Shown: positions 47,349-58,690 of the stretch, in pieces
Numbering within the stretch: position 1 is the stretch's first letter
Layout: each line of letters starts with the position of its first letter
Assembly (NCBI GenBank): GCA_038501625.1
Contig: JAZAYU010000266.1
Span: 248,001-312,000, forward strand
Direction: 5' to 3'
Source of the DNA: Corbicula japonica
Taxonomy: Eukaryota; Mollusca; Bivalvia; Venerida; Cyrenidae
Length of the DNA stretch: 64,000 nucleotides
Notes under the pieces: model-generated
What the model was told of the DNA's origin: nothing
What the model saw: only the letters and a program-made list of their open reading frames with translations
The model's database searches: none
Made by a program: the position numbers and the translations under genes

Positions 47349-47839
47349 TTTAAAAACTCTTAAGAAACAATTTAAACTTCCGGAAGGGTACATTGCGTGA
47401 GTGGACAATATTCAAAGCTTTAAATTAAAAGTTGGTGTATTAAAACAACACATATAAAGAACCGACATATTTAAAACCAAACTATTTAAGAAGTACTTTA
47501 CATCAGCAAATGTATCGTGCTCATTGTTTTTAAGGACGTTAATGGTAGCAGTATAACATACATGATTGAATGTACGCGCAAACATACCACAACTGACAGA
47601 TTGCACAAATACTACTACCAGTAAATACATGTGATTTTTAATAGGTAAACAGAGAACGTCGAGAGGAATCGACAAAAAGGTTTTGAAAACCAGGGCTGAG
47701 CCTTTTAAACACTTTTCGAAATTTAAGCTGTTAAAACATTGACATTGTTCCGAAAACTAATAATTCAAATGGAACAGTGCAAGACAGCGCACAATTATAA
47801 ATATGAAACATATTAGACATTTTACAGGATTTCAAAGTT

Positions 47840-48070
47840 CCTTTTTATGCATTCCATCGTTTGGGATTAATCAAAATTGTACTGTTAATTGATGTAAATA
47901 TTGAGTTGTGCTCAACCCTGGGCTAGGCGGCGTGGGCAGTAATGTGCATTCCATTACTGTCCATGAACAGGCTCAATCAAACCGAGCCTGCAATATTTTC
48001 ATGTTTGTCGTGTTCGAAGGCTTTTAACGTTCCCTTTTCATCTATTTCGTCTATATCAATATCACAGTAG
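47840..48070 (-). repeat. Family B dispersed repeat copy
   Basis: CATCGTTTGGGATTAATCAA, GGGCTAGGCGGCGTGGGCAG and GAACAGGCTCAATCAAACCG, ending CCCTTTTCATCTATTT. Confidence 0.85.
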
Positions 48071-49240
48071 CATTGTTTTTGCCGTGTGGTGGCTGTAAAA
48101 TGTATCCCTGTAGATTTAATCAGTGCTGTTACGTCCTTTGAAGATCGTTGACCACGATACGTATGTACTATGTCAATAGTACTTCTACAATTTGTTAAAA
48201 TATGTTGGCCAGTTTATAGATGGGTGGTTCAATATGACATGATCGTTGGATGGATCACATCAATTATATGCAAAACTATTGTAACTGTATAAATAAAGAA
48301 AGAAAGTTATACAATAGTTACGCATTTAAGTGATGTGTTCTATTCAAACGACGACGTGCTTTAGAAAGTGTTCGTGAATCACTAATGATAAACATTATTC
48401 TCTGATTAATACGTTGTTCAGCGTTGTTATATGTTCAGCGTTGTATGGTCACCAGATTAAAGAATGCTTTTGATCTCAATGAAAAAAACACTGGCGGAAC
48501 TGAACGAATACAATTTATAAATACGATCAGAGAACAATATTAACAGTGTGTATAAAAGACATCGTCAACAGCAAACATTTTCAAAAGCAAACGATATATC
48601 ATAAGGGTAATTGAACAAAACGAAACATATACTTGGCGGTGTATTGAAACACCGATTTTAAAACTGGCCGAAATAATTTGAAAATTTACTTAGGGATAAT
48701 TTTAACCAACATAAGCACGTGCTCAAAGACCTTCTTTAATTCACCTCATTGTCGTGCAACTAGAATCCTAGTTTAATTTCAGAAACTGATGACTGATAAG
48801 GTTTTTCTACTCTTTGTTGTATCGATTCAACTTTTCGAATTTGAAGATGTTAAAAACATTGAGATAGATTATTTTTTGTTTGACATGCTCTAAAAAACTA
48901 ATGATTAAAATGAAACAGTGCAAAACAGTGCACACATTATGAATATAAAACGTTTTTAAAGTTTTTACAAGTTCAGTTGTCGGGAGAATAATACGAACAT
49001 TTATTCATTACAAATAAATGAATGTGCTGCAATAATTTTCAAAATGTAAACTTTAATGGATTTCTTTGGAGATGCATTTAAAATGTCAGTGTTTCAAGGA
49101 AACGTATGTAATTTTTGAAGATAATTGGACCTATTTTAAATAATGTTTTAAACAAAAATAAGAATTGTTACACCGTGGCATTTAAGTCAAATTAAATACT
49201 GATTACACTTACATGTATCTTGAATGAATTTATTAACACA
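48071..49240. other. Intron, diffuse family B-like remnants
   Basis: 48,060-48,140 (CCGTGTGGTGGCTGTAAAATG) and 48,450-48,560 resemble outer parts of family B. The remainder is unassigned. Confidence 0.45.
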
Positions 49241-49244
49241 TTAC

Positions 49245-49508
49245 CTTCTTCGCTCTCAAAGGTAACGTTTGCTGTTCCCGCGTCCTTGGTATATGTAATT
49301 ATAACGTCTCCGCGTGTCTTTAAACTCTGTTTAAAGTATTGCTTCAGATCATTTTCATTCTCGATATTTATTGTGCTGGCTGGTCCCTTAACTAATACAG
49401 TGCGGGAATCCGACGCTGCCTTCAAATCAACTTCAAGTGAGCACCATTCCACTTTAACTTCTTGTTCCTCCATTTCCAAAGGCAAATGATCCAAAACCTT
49501 TTCCAAAT
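49245..49508 (-). CDS. PARP14-like gene, exon 5: RRM-like module 4
   Basis: An 88-codon phase 1-1 exon. It has a linker with LPLEMEEQEVKVEW, then SRTVLVKGPAS as beta1, DLKQYFKQSLKTRGD as helix and turn, and VTFESEEG as the closing strand. Acceptor CTCAG and donor GTAATG agree with the reading frame. Confidence 0.8.
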
Positions 49509-49939
49509 CTGAGATAAATGTTTGATTATATCACCAGATATTATTATTTATACATGGGACACAAACATTCTTGACAGTATTTTTATCATTTCCAACATAG
49601 TGGTTAAGGTGCATTTCTATACAATTTTCTGTTGTTTTTTTGTTTCTTGTATTTATCGATTTAATCTTTGCAAATGTCATTTCGTTTTCCTAATCGGAAT
49701 ATTTATTACGGCTACTGTAACTAAGATAGGAGAAAAATCTTACATGAAAAAATTGTAATTTACACATTTTTAACCAAGTTATCTTTATTACAATAAGAAT
49801 AACTAAAAATATGTTTAAGTTATAAAATTATTCTAAAATCTTCATAAGCAACAAAACTTACATAATACCGTCTATGTTTACTCATACAGTCTTAAGATTC
49901 TTGGTCTCATTACAGTAATAGATGAGATACAAATAATAC

Positions 49940-50185
49940 CTATAATTCTTTCAAACCGCACATAAGCCAAACGTTCTGCCTCATGAAAGTCAGCTTTTAC
50001 TTTAATGGAAGTTTCGAATATATCTTCGTCCTCAAAATAGTATTCTAAAAACTCTTCATCAACACTCTCAGGTAAATCTGATATAAGAAGGGTCTTCGAT
50101 TTGTATCTTTTGGGATGATACAGCTTAACATCCAGAGCTTTGTTCATGAAAGTGTGTTTTTTCCATTCGACGACATTCCTTGCAA
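49940..50185 (-). CDS. PARP14-like gene, exon 4: RRM-like module 3
   Basis: An 82-codon phase 1-1 exon that begins IARNVVEWKKH after a TTTTAAG acceptor. The core reads TLLISDLPESVDEEFLEYYF, with the acidic FEDED segment replacing the SGGG turn of sister modules, and a final VRFERIIG strand. It belongs to the acidic subtype, like exons 2 and 6. Confidence 0.8.
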
Positions 50186-50624
50186 CTTAAAATCAGATGA
50201 TACAATATTATTAGCGAGTGAAGAGAAACAAAAGCATATTAACAAATAAATAAGAACGGTTTTACTTCTGTGCTAATAATATTGTTTGTAACTGGTAAAA
50301 AAAGAAATGTTGGAGACTGTGTTAAGTATAATGACAATCACTAGTTTACTGGTTGGTAGGTTACGAGTTAATTTAGTTTACCACGGCAGAAAATACCTAT
50401 CTGGTTTGCTGGCAGTACTATTTAAAAAATAAAACTTTCGTATAAGACAGATAAAATAATGTTATACAGTTTTGTTTTACAGCTGTTTGTTGTTTGTGGA
50501 TTGTTAGAAATACTTTCGTATAGAACAAACTATACATATTTCACCTTTTTATACAAAAACGTTTGATTTCCGTTGACTTTTAAAATAGTGAAATAAGAAT
50601 ATCGGGAATATCTACATTTAGAAA

Positions 50625-50800
50625 GTGAAATATGCATATCATGAAGCGCAACACTCACAAAACACAACCTCTCCACGCAGCGAAAAAGAAGAGAGGAAGA
50701 GAGAGCATGTTTGTCAAATAAGACTCCACAAACAATTAACTAAAAAGAGAGAACCCTTGGGGTTATCAGCTTAGAACAGTCAGTGGCCAAACAAATGCCT
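50625..50800 (-). mobile_element. Family A 3' tail fragment
   Basis: GTGAAATATGCATATCATGA, CACTCACAAAACACAACCTC and GAGAACCCTTGGGGTTATCA. It lies just before the long + copy, giving an inverted pair. Confidence 0.85.
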
Positions 50801-51029
50801 CTTCCGACAAACAAAAGAAGAGAGAAAAACAAGCCTGACAATGAATTCCATTTTTTTTATAATTAAAACTGCTATCTCTTACTGTTAAGGCTTCTAAAAA
50901 TGTAATTATAGTGTGACGAATACACTATATTAATATTCAAACTGAAGAACTGAACAGCACTAATGCTTATATACTGACTTGTTCATCTGAGAGTGATATT
51001 GTTACTGCACACACTCTACAAATTACAAA

Positions 51030-52696
51030 ATTTAGATTCAGTATTGAGCCGAAATAAGACAAAGTACCTACTATGTATTGGTTGCCTAAAATGCATAAAA
51101 CACCGTACAAAGCAAGATTTATTGCTAACTCTAGTTCTTGCACTACTACTAAATTATCCGTGCTCTTAACATCTTGCCTTACAGCTATAAAAGAACATGT
51201 AATTAGGTATTGCGATAAGGTTTTTGAAACTTCTGGCAAAAATTTATTTTGGTCGATTAAAAATTCAAATGACGTTTTGAAAAAGCTTATATCAAATAAT
51301 TTTCGGGCGTTCTGTTTGTCTACTTATGATTTCTCAACTTTATACACTTCGCTCCCTCATAATTTAATAAGAGACAAGCTAACCAGTCTCATTGAAAAAA
51401 CGTTTGCTAGAGAAAATAAAACCTTCATCGCTATTTATGAACATAGGGCATTTTTTACAGATGGTTCTTATGATAATTATACCTTATGGACTTGTCAAGA
51501 CCTATTAGAGTTGCTAACTTTCTTACTGGATAATATTTATGTTAGATTCGGTACCTCTATTTATAAACAAGTAATAAGCATCCAAATGGGTACTAATTGT
51601 GCACCCCTTGTTGCTGATCTGTTTTTATACTGTTATGAAAGAGACTTTATGTTATCTCTTTCTACTGAACATCAAGATGATATAATTACAGCTTTCAACA
51701 ACACCTCGAGGTACCTTGATGATTTATTTAATATAGACAAAAACCATTTTCCATTACTGGTTAATAAGGTTTATCCTAAAGAACTACAACTTAATAAAGC
51801 GAACACTTCAGAAAAGCAAGCAAACTTTCACAATCTAAATCAGTCAATTGAAAATGGTTATGTCACTACTAAAATTTATGATAAAAGGGATGATTTTAAT
51901 TTTAATATAGTAAATTTTCCGTTTTTAGACGGCGATGTTCCCCGTGCAACATCTTATGGGGTTTATATCTCACAGCTTGTTCGCTTTTCAAGAGCTTGCA
52001 ACGATGTTAATGATTTCAATGAACGTAATCTTTGCATTACAGAAAAACTTTTAAAACAAGGTTATCGGTATCACAAATTAAGGAAAACCTTTTGCTCTGC
52101 AGGCCTGGTGATTAACCCTTCTACAGTTGATCACTATGCTTACCTTTTTGGTTGCACGACGGTGGCAGGGGTTTAAGAGTTTATGAAGGTTTATGGGGAA
52201 ATCTTTTCTTAAAAGAACCTAGAAGCTCGATTTGTTTCTTTTATCTCTGTCATCGTGTTCTTGCTGATTTTACTTCAGGAGCTCTGGTCACGGTAAGATC
52301 ATTGAGTACCCGCCCCTTCGGCTTTGCAATGCTGTTAGCTTCTTATGTTTTATATGTTTGTGTGCTTTTGCATGCAACATTGTTAAGCCGATAAGTGGGT
52401 TGGAGTTTTTTCACCAAGACAACTTGTACTTGTTTTGTGATATGAGAACCTGTTGGGGCAAGTGTGTGTTGGTGCACCCTAGAACCTGGTTTAAACCCCC
52501 AGTGTCAATTTGATTTGCCACTGACCGTTCCAAGGCGGTAACCCCTCGGGTTCTCATTTTTGTTTACTGTTAGTGGTGTCTTTTTTGAAACTGATCATTT
52601 TATTAACCATGCTCTCTCCCTCTCTTTTCTTCTTGACTGTGTGGGGAGGCTGTTTTTTCTGAATGTGGCGATTCCTGATATGCATATTTCACCTTT
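51030..52696 (+). mobile_element. Family A retroelement, best copy (RT plus 3' UTR)
   Basis: Contains a 367-codon RT ORF (next entry) and a 520-bp noncoding tail ending CGATTCCTGATATGCATATTTCAC at a T-run. The tail is the part found in about 20 other places here. The 5' portion before the RT is missing or unrecognisable. Element type is uncertain: RT motifs resemble Penelope-like RTs (PKMHK, DFSTLYTSLP), but no GIY-YIG endonuclease is visible. Confidence 0.85.
51073..52176 (+). CDS. Reverse transcriptase of family A retroelement (5'-truncated)
   Basis: The open frame shows WLPKMHKTPYKARFIANSSS (fingers), STYDFSTLYTSLPHNL (motif A-like), IQMGTNCAPLVADLFLYCYE (motif B) and NTSRYLDDLFNIDKNH (motif C, Y-L-D-D), then LQLNKANTSEKQ and TKIYDKRDDFNFNIVNFPFL. 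An upstream in-frame stretch (LNSTNAYILTCSSESDIVT) is separated by a stop. Compared with copies at 2 and 10 kb, about 180 bp are missing between KTFC and the LVINPST end. Probably inactive, but with an intact catalytic core. Confidence 0.85.
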   Translation: MYWLPKMHKTPYKARFIANSSSCTTTKLSVLLTSCLTAIKEHVIRYCDKVFETSGKNLFWSIKNSNDVLKKLISNNFRAFCLSTYDFSTLYTSLPHNLIRDKLTSLIEKTFARENKTFIAIYEHRAFFTDGSYDNYTLWTCQDLLELLTFLLDNIYVRFGTSIYKQVISIQMGTNCAPLVADLFLYCYERDFMLSLSTEHQDDIITAFNNTSRYLDDLFNIDKNHFPLLVNKVYPKELQLNKANTSEKQANFHNLNQSIENGYVTTKIYDKRDDFNFNIVNFPFLDGDVPRATSYGVYISQLVRFSRACNDVNDFNERNLCITEKLLKQGYRYHKLRKTFCSAGLVINPSTVDHYAYLFGCTTVAGV

Positions 52697-52717
52697 TTAC
52701 TATCTTACTGCACTTAC

Positions 52718-52951
52718 TATCTTCTGAACTGTATTTAATCATTGCTTTTCCTGGCTGAATGATATTAAGGTCCACTATTGGTCCACCTCCTGATCTTCTT
52801 GCATTTTTGAAATGCATATTTAGTTTGCTTTTATTTTTATCTATGACAATATCCTGTGGCCCGATGACTTCTATGACTGATAAGATAAATCTTTGTCCCT
52901 TAACCGTGTTGCCATCCATTTCAAAACTGTGTCCATCGATTTTCTCTACAT
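52718..52951 (-). CDS. PARP14-like gene, exon 3: RRM-like module 2
   Basis: A 78-codon phase 1-1 exon. The module has the family signature MHFKNARRSGGG (helix 1 and the Gly-rich turn) and ends in a KYSSEDS strand. The GTAAGT donor is strong. A family A retroelement tail ends only about 20 nt into the following intron (see findings). Confidence 0.8.
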
Positions 52952-52969
52952 CTAGAACGTAGAATACGT

Positions 52970-54040
52970 GCACATATGATTAAATATATTTTAACTCTAT
53001 ATATGCTTGAAATGTGAAGATGTCGTGTATTGGCCGGCTACATGAGTTAGCCAATCACCCTTCAGTCGGTACATTTTACCTTTGTCGTTTGTAAGAATAG
53101 AATAGTGTAGTAAGGTACTGAAAGTCAAAATTGTGTTTAGTTGCGGACAAATTTAACGAATACAATTCACCAACAACCCTTAAGTTGTTTCTTCTTCGCA
53201 TAAAAGTTAGATGCAAGACATTGCAAACCACATTTTAACACTCATTTACTAGTTCGATGTTTTTATGTTTCAGCAGAAATTCTGAAAAACATAACGTTGT
53301 GGCCAAACCATATTTCGAGTATTAATTACGAAGCAAAATATTATGAGTACATGTAACGAACTAAAACTACTGAATAATTGTTTATGCTTACTTACAATAT
53401 TATAACAAGATTAGCAATGTTTCCACATTCTTTGAAAATAGCATTATATGTACATTATAAAAGTAAAACGACATTTTTAAAACATGTTTTTTTAAACTAT
53501 GCGTTTTTAAGATTGAAGGTCATTTAAAAGGGGCATTCGGTCATCTTTGTTGACATTTTAATTGTTACTATATTTAATTATCTATTATTTTCACAGAGAT
53601 TTTCAAAATGTATCAATATTAATACTGTTGTTTTAGCGCGAAATGAACAATATGTATTGTCGTCTACTCAGCAATGGCGTCACTTCACTTGATGACAGCT
53701 GTCCGAAGGTTCATTGTGCCGCGTCTCGCCCCTTAAAATGATGGTTACGTTAATTGGAGTTATCTGCTCAACAATTTTAGCCTTGTACCGTCTAGCTCAG
53801 ATGGTATCGGGTTAAGGGTGAGAGGTTTCTGGAGGGTGCTGTCGTCGTTTCTCATAAATGCATTAACAAATTAAGTGTATTACAAACTCACATCATATTC
53901 ATCTGATCATTATTATATAGATTCTTGATACATGAACACTTACCATGATTTAAAAGTACATTTATTGTTATGAAATTACCAGATAAAATAATTGAATAAG
54001 ATGCCTGTCTACAAACAAATAATGCGGATAAATTAAAAAA
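52970..54040. other. Intron, possible tRNA-like SINE head
   Basis: 53,787-53,860 has CCGTCTAGCTCAGATGGTAT (A-box-like) but no clear B box. The remainder is unassigned. Confidence 0.4.
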
Positions 54041-54046
54041 ATTCAC

Positions 54047-54223
54047 CGTCTGGGTCCTTTAATTCAATCACCGCTGACTGCTGAGCCTTGTCTAAGAAGA
54101 CATGCTTTATTTCAATGCTTTTCCCGCAGTTTTCTTCATCATCAAAAAACAGTATAATATAATCATCATCCACATCTGGGGGTAAGTTTGTAAGTTCCAC
54201 CGAGCCTGCGCTTGATAAAACCT
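54047..54223 (-). CDS. PARP14-like gene, exon 2: RRM-like module 1
   Basis: A 59-codon symmetrical phase 1-1 exon. The translation contains VELTNLPPDVDDDYIILFFD followed by a second strand ending AVIELKDPDG. This is the beta1/RNP2-like and beta3 pattern of the RRMs at the N-terminus of PARP10/14 proteins. It is shorter than later modules because it lacks the spacer strand before the RRM core. Confidence 0.75.
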
Positions 54224-54589
54224 CTACATAGAAAATATATTAAGCAATTCTTTATCGAGATAAAAAGGTATTAAACATTATCAGTCTTGTCGAAGTAAAA
54301 GTTTTTAAGCAACACAAAGATAATTAAGATCCACGTTTTAACAAGCAGTAAAATCATATGTGCAGGAAAAAGTAAGTGTTATTTATACATGTCCACACAT
54401 ATCATTAAGATGCCTACAAATCAAGATGTATACATACAAATTGCATAAATATGCTGCTATCATCAGTTTTGGGATGATGTGAAAAACCATTCTGTATATG
54501 AAATACTTTTTATGAACGGTACATATACAAGAACGAACATGATACGAGTAGTTTTCTGTAAAAACATATATAAATCACAGATCGGCTAC

Positions 54590-54620
54590 CTTCGTCTTCA
54601 GGCTCGGCGCTTGATGCCAT
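54590..54620 (-). CDS. PARP14-like gene, coding exon 1 (start codon)
   Basis: Encodes MASSAEPEDE and ends in phase 1 at a GT donor (54589-54588). The exon starts at 54638, just after a pyrimidine-rich TTTTATTTTCAG acceptor. So 18 nt of 5' UTR sit on this exon and at least one further noncoding 5' exon must lie to the right; I did not find it. The start is chosen because it is the first ATG after the acceptor and joins in frame with the next exon. Confidence 0.7.
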
Positions 54621-54723
54621 ATTTGGTACTAGTCAAACCTGAAAATAAAAATCAACATCATTTCAACAATATCAAGATAATTTGACAGCAGAATCAATTT
54701 CTAAACACACTAAAATACGTATA

Positions 54724-54744
54724 TAATAATAATAATAATAATAA
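54724..54744. repeat. Short (AAT)n microsatellite
   Basis: Six to seven AAT units directly upstream of coding exon 1. Confidence 0.8.
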
Positions 54745-55237
54745 AAGCTTAATTTTAGCTATGATAAAATTGATATTGATTGGCAATGACAATGTTTGGT
54801 TCTAGTCTTTTAGACAGGTTCTATTTAACAACTCTTGACAATATACATGTACTATTAAATGTGTCTTGTTAAACTTAATTAAATTTAATCTAGTAAACGT
54901 CTAATAATTGTCAATATTTACACTTCAACTTCATCCTCTACGATGAAGTCTTATTCATCTAACGAATCATAATTTCTGATGGTAAACAGTGTGACGTATT
55001 ACTTTAAAAGGCGTGGCTATAGTAGAGCCATTCAGAATTTATTGGACGTTGCACGATGTTTTGACGTGTGACGTCGCCGTGCACGCACGTTTTGCCACGA
55101 GTTGCTGCGAAAAAACGTGCCGTCATTCATTTTGTCGTCAACCAAGCTGTTCCAACAGCCATTCGAAAAAGCCGTAATATCACGAATTCTTCTAGTTATT
55201 TCTGCATTAATGAGATTATTAATGAGTGTAAATATAA

Positions 55238-55387
55238 GGATTGAATCAATATTTGATAGTTTCCATTTGGGTATGAAAAACAGTTGGGTTTTTAAAGTAC
55301 GCGTGAAGTCCTTCGGGCTTCACACACTTTAAACAACCCAACTGTTTGCCATACCCAAGTGGAAACCATCAACTATCGATTCAATCC
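55238..55387. repeat. Long hairpin (foldback) element
   Basis: GGATTGAATCAATATTTGAT and its mirror ATCGATTCAATCC form the base, with TTTCCATTTGGGTATG / CATACCCAAGTGGAAA and CAGTTGGGTTTTTAAA / TTTAAACAACCCAACTG in the stem. The loop is GTGAAGTCCTTCGGGCTTCAC. A half copy lies at 28.2 kb. Confidence 0.9.
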
Positions 55388-55807
55388 TTAAATAAACGAT
55401 ACAAACAGATTATTATGTTTAGGAATCAAATTAAATGATCGGACCTCTAATTCTTTTCATACTTGGTATAATGTGTTTTCTGTACATTACAGTACTCTGG
55501 GTTATTATAATAAGTTCGACTTTCATAATGCTTGATCCCACCTGTTTTTAATGTGAATAGTTACTTTATGCGCACCAATTTTAAACACAAAATATTTGTT
55601 TAAGTAACAAAAATGTTAGCTGAGTTACACCACCTACCAATTAAAAATGCAAACAGTTTCATTGATGGATACATGAGTAACGCTAGATGATACATTTCTG
55701 GTGGTTTCCTTGAATGAAAATAATAACCCCAAAACCGTACCAAAACGGCGGCAGCGCCTAGCAAACCTTGCAAAAGATATATTCTTTCCCAAATCGGTAG
55801 TTCAAAA

Positions 55808-55983
55808 AGTGAAATATGCATATCAGGAATCGCCACACTCACAAAACACAGCCTCCTTACGCAGCGAAAAAGAAGAGAGGAAAAGAGAGCATGTGCTTAT
55901 GTCAAATTCAAATAGGACACCACAAACAACGAAAATAAGAACCCTTGGGGTAACCGCCTTGGAACTATCAGTGGCAAAATAAC
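55808..55983 (-). mobile_element. Family A 3' tail fragment
   Basis: GTGAAATATGCATATCAGGA, CACACTCACAAAACACAGCC and GGGGTAACCGCCTTGGAACT. Confidence 0.88.
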
Positions 55984-55989
55984 AAAATC

Positions 55990-57480
55990 GACATTGCAGC
56001 ACTGAGCTAAACCGGACTCGCAGGCGAATGCTCTCTCAGTGAACTGTAAAGCGGATTCACCCTTTTCTGTAACAGTATAACCGAGGATGAGGAAAGAATC
56101 CACGAAATAGGTCCGGCCATGTAGACAATCCTGTTGAAATAAATACCAAAATTGCCCACCGGGATTAACAGACGGCATGCCACTATGTTACGCACACCCT
56201 CTCTAACCTGCACAGATGAGATAATCGAGCGTTTCTACTCCGACCTCAGTTCGCTTATCTGTTCTATCCCAACCAGCAACAAGATAATCTTGTAAGGTTA
56301 TTTCAACGTTCGCGTTGGCGGTGACTACGGCCGGTATAGCGTAATTTTAACACGGCCGTAATAATAACACGTTTTCTTAGGTTTTGATGGTCTCATTTAA
56401 AACTAAATTGTTTTATTAAGGGAAAGTAAATTTGCACGAAAATTCGTCTATGACAACATCAAATATTGATTAAATGTTTACAAAATTCTATTGCATTCGA
56501 AATAATTGTTCCTATGAAATATCTGGTTGTCAATTTCGGGAATATCCGCGATTTTGCGTTCAAAAATGGGCTTCGTAAAAAAACCTACCACGCATTGTTT
56601 GAGAAATAAATTCATAAAACAAAATGCGGAAAACTATAAAAACAAATCATTCTTCATAGTAATTCAGTTCTGATGCAATATCATGCCTTTTAAACATATG
56701 TTTAAAGCTTTAAAATTGTCACATATTTTTCCGTAATGGCGTCATTTCCGTCCGTTCGGTATAATAACTGGAAGTTACATCGTTTAGACTTATTTAACAT
56801 TCATTTACACTAAAAGGTCTTTTGGTTAAACAAATTAAAGTATAGGTATCAAAATATTACTACTAAATAAGATCAAAATAGGTGTCTGATGCCACTCAAC
56901 AGTTTTCATAACGGTCTTTTTCACCTGCGGACATCGGAAGTAAATTCACTTCCGGGATTTTATTGTTTGTTTTCTTATTTTGCTTTCTTATTTTTAATCT
57001 GCTAATTTTACTCTGCTTAACTGTTACAAGAACATTTAAATCAAAGATATGTTGGTTTAAAACTATAAAATGTCAATCATTTTAGTATTAACAATTTACA
57101 CACAAAAATGTTAAAGGTGGATAAACATGAATTTTCATATAAATAATGAATTCATCAGAAACATGTTCAGATCTAGAAAAAACAAGAAAGATTGCAAGAA
57201 TATTGCAATTGTACTATTTGTAAAAGTAAAACAAAAAATATCTGATAAAAAAGTTTTAAACTGTTATCTCGGTTGTTCATATATGTAAATATTTAATCGT
57301 CAGCTTTAGCTATGGTGTTGACCATGAGCAATGCAAGTTACAAGTTTATATTCAATGATGTTTTCGATAACGGGGCTGATATACTGTACAACATTTAATG
57401 GTTACACATATAGTTTATGGTAAACCAAAGAAGTGTACTTGGAAATATGATTTTAAAATTAATCCTCAGAGATTTATCTA
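55990..57480. other. Upstream intergenic region, nothing firm
   Basis: Should contain the unfound 5' exon and promoter of the PARP14-like gene. I could not identify a TATA box or core promoter with any confidence. Confidence 0.4.
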
Positions 57481-57724
57481 GCTGAATCTCTAGGTGTTTT
57501 TGTTTGGTTTTTTCATTTTTATAGGGACCCGGATTTGGATTCTGTCAATCAATGGCCAACACAAACCTAATTCCAGGGGAAAAAATGATACTTCAATCAA
57601 TATTGTAGTGGTCAAAATAGGCATTTGGGAAATTGTAAGAGTCAAAGGGTCATCTCCCAGGTCAAATGGAACATCTGATTCTAAATAGAAAATAATTTTT
57701 TGGTCCCAGAAGTCATTCACATGT

Positions 57725-57962
57725 TTAACCCTTTCCTGTATAGATACACCTTTATTGCTAGGGCTAAGTTTAGATCAGATGAGCCGGCACATCCGTGCCA
57801 TCTGATCAGGATCTAAACTGTTCGCTTATTGATTCATTAGGTTATTTCTGACCAAATGCGACCAGTGCAGATCCTGATCAGATGGCACGGATGTGCTGGC
57901 TGATCTGGATCTACACTGGTTGCACACGCGTAAAAATGTGTATATATCCAGGAAAGGGTTAA
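57725..57962. mobile_element. MITE with TTAA target site and CCCTTTCCTG TIRs
   Basis: TTAACCCTTTCCTG at the left and CAGGAAAGGGTTAA at the right. Internally, two inverted modules carry ATCAGATG...GGCAC and GATC(C/T)TGATC-like sequence. Fragments with the AGTGTAGATC motif occur at 59.14, 59.43, 61.46 and 62.2 kb. Confidence 0.88.
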
Positions 57963-58429
57963 GTTAATATATTTGCTTTTCCACTAGCCTAACTGCATGG
58001 ACAGTGTCAGCAAATCAGTGATAAAATAAGTAATTTTTCATTTTAACTTTATTCTGATTATTTTAGAGGATCAAGTGTGAACATTTTTTTTTAAATTCTG
58101 CTGCCTATCACTGAATGCAGTTAATAACCCAACAATACTGCTTTGTGAGAGTATACATAAAAAGATGTGTTGCAATCATTTTCAGTGATTCCTATGATGG
58201 TTATCTTCTTAATATTTAAGTCAGTTATCTACAAATGCATAGAATCACATTAAAACCACCAGAATTTTATGAATACTATACCTCTTCAACAAACAGTGTA
58301 ATGAGCCAGTGTCATAGGCAGGATTTCCATAATGGAGCTTGTTAAATGGGCAGTCTTATCGTAGTTACATGATAATTTCTTACTTTCTGTCCTAAATTCT
58401 TTGGGAAAATTAATTATAAAATATTGCTG

Positions 58430-58490
58430 CCAACAAGAGGGTTGGTGCAACCCCAATGAACCCCCTCTGGATCTGCCCTTGAATGTGCCA
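58430..58490. repeat. Short conserved transposon-end-like fragment
   Basis: GGTTGGTGCAACCCCAATGA then CCCCCTCTGGATCTGCCC resembles widespread DNA-transposon termini. Identity not established. Confidence 0.35.
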
Positions 58491-58609
58491 CATAAAAATC
58501 TAGACTTGATGCCAAACATGTTTAATTTAAAATATCAATACATTTTATATTCAAAACTGTATCCTACATCAACATATATTAAACAGAGACTGAACCATAT
58601 TAAATAAGA

Positions 58610-58690
58610 AGAGTGGTCTAGGGGTAAAGTGTTTTACTCAAGATCCTGCAGGTTTAATGCTACCATCAATGAGATAATATGTCTGCAATT
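58610..58690 (+). mobile_element. Possible tRNA-derived SINE head
   Basis: AGAGTGGTCTAGGGGTAAAG (A-box-like) and a degenerate B box (AGGTTTAATGCTACC) at tRNA-like spacing. Not a functional tRNA. Confidence 0.35.

Noticed and set aside
58286..58519. 77-codon minus ORF and its antisense partner
   Set aside because: Spans a short repeat fragment; no coding signature.
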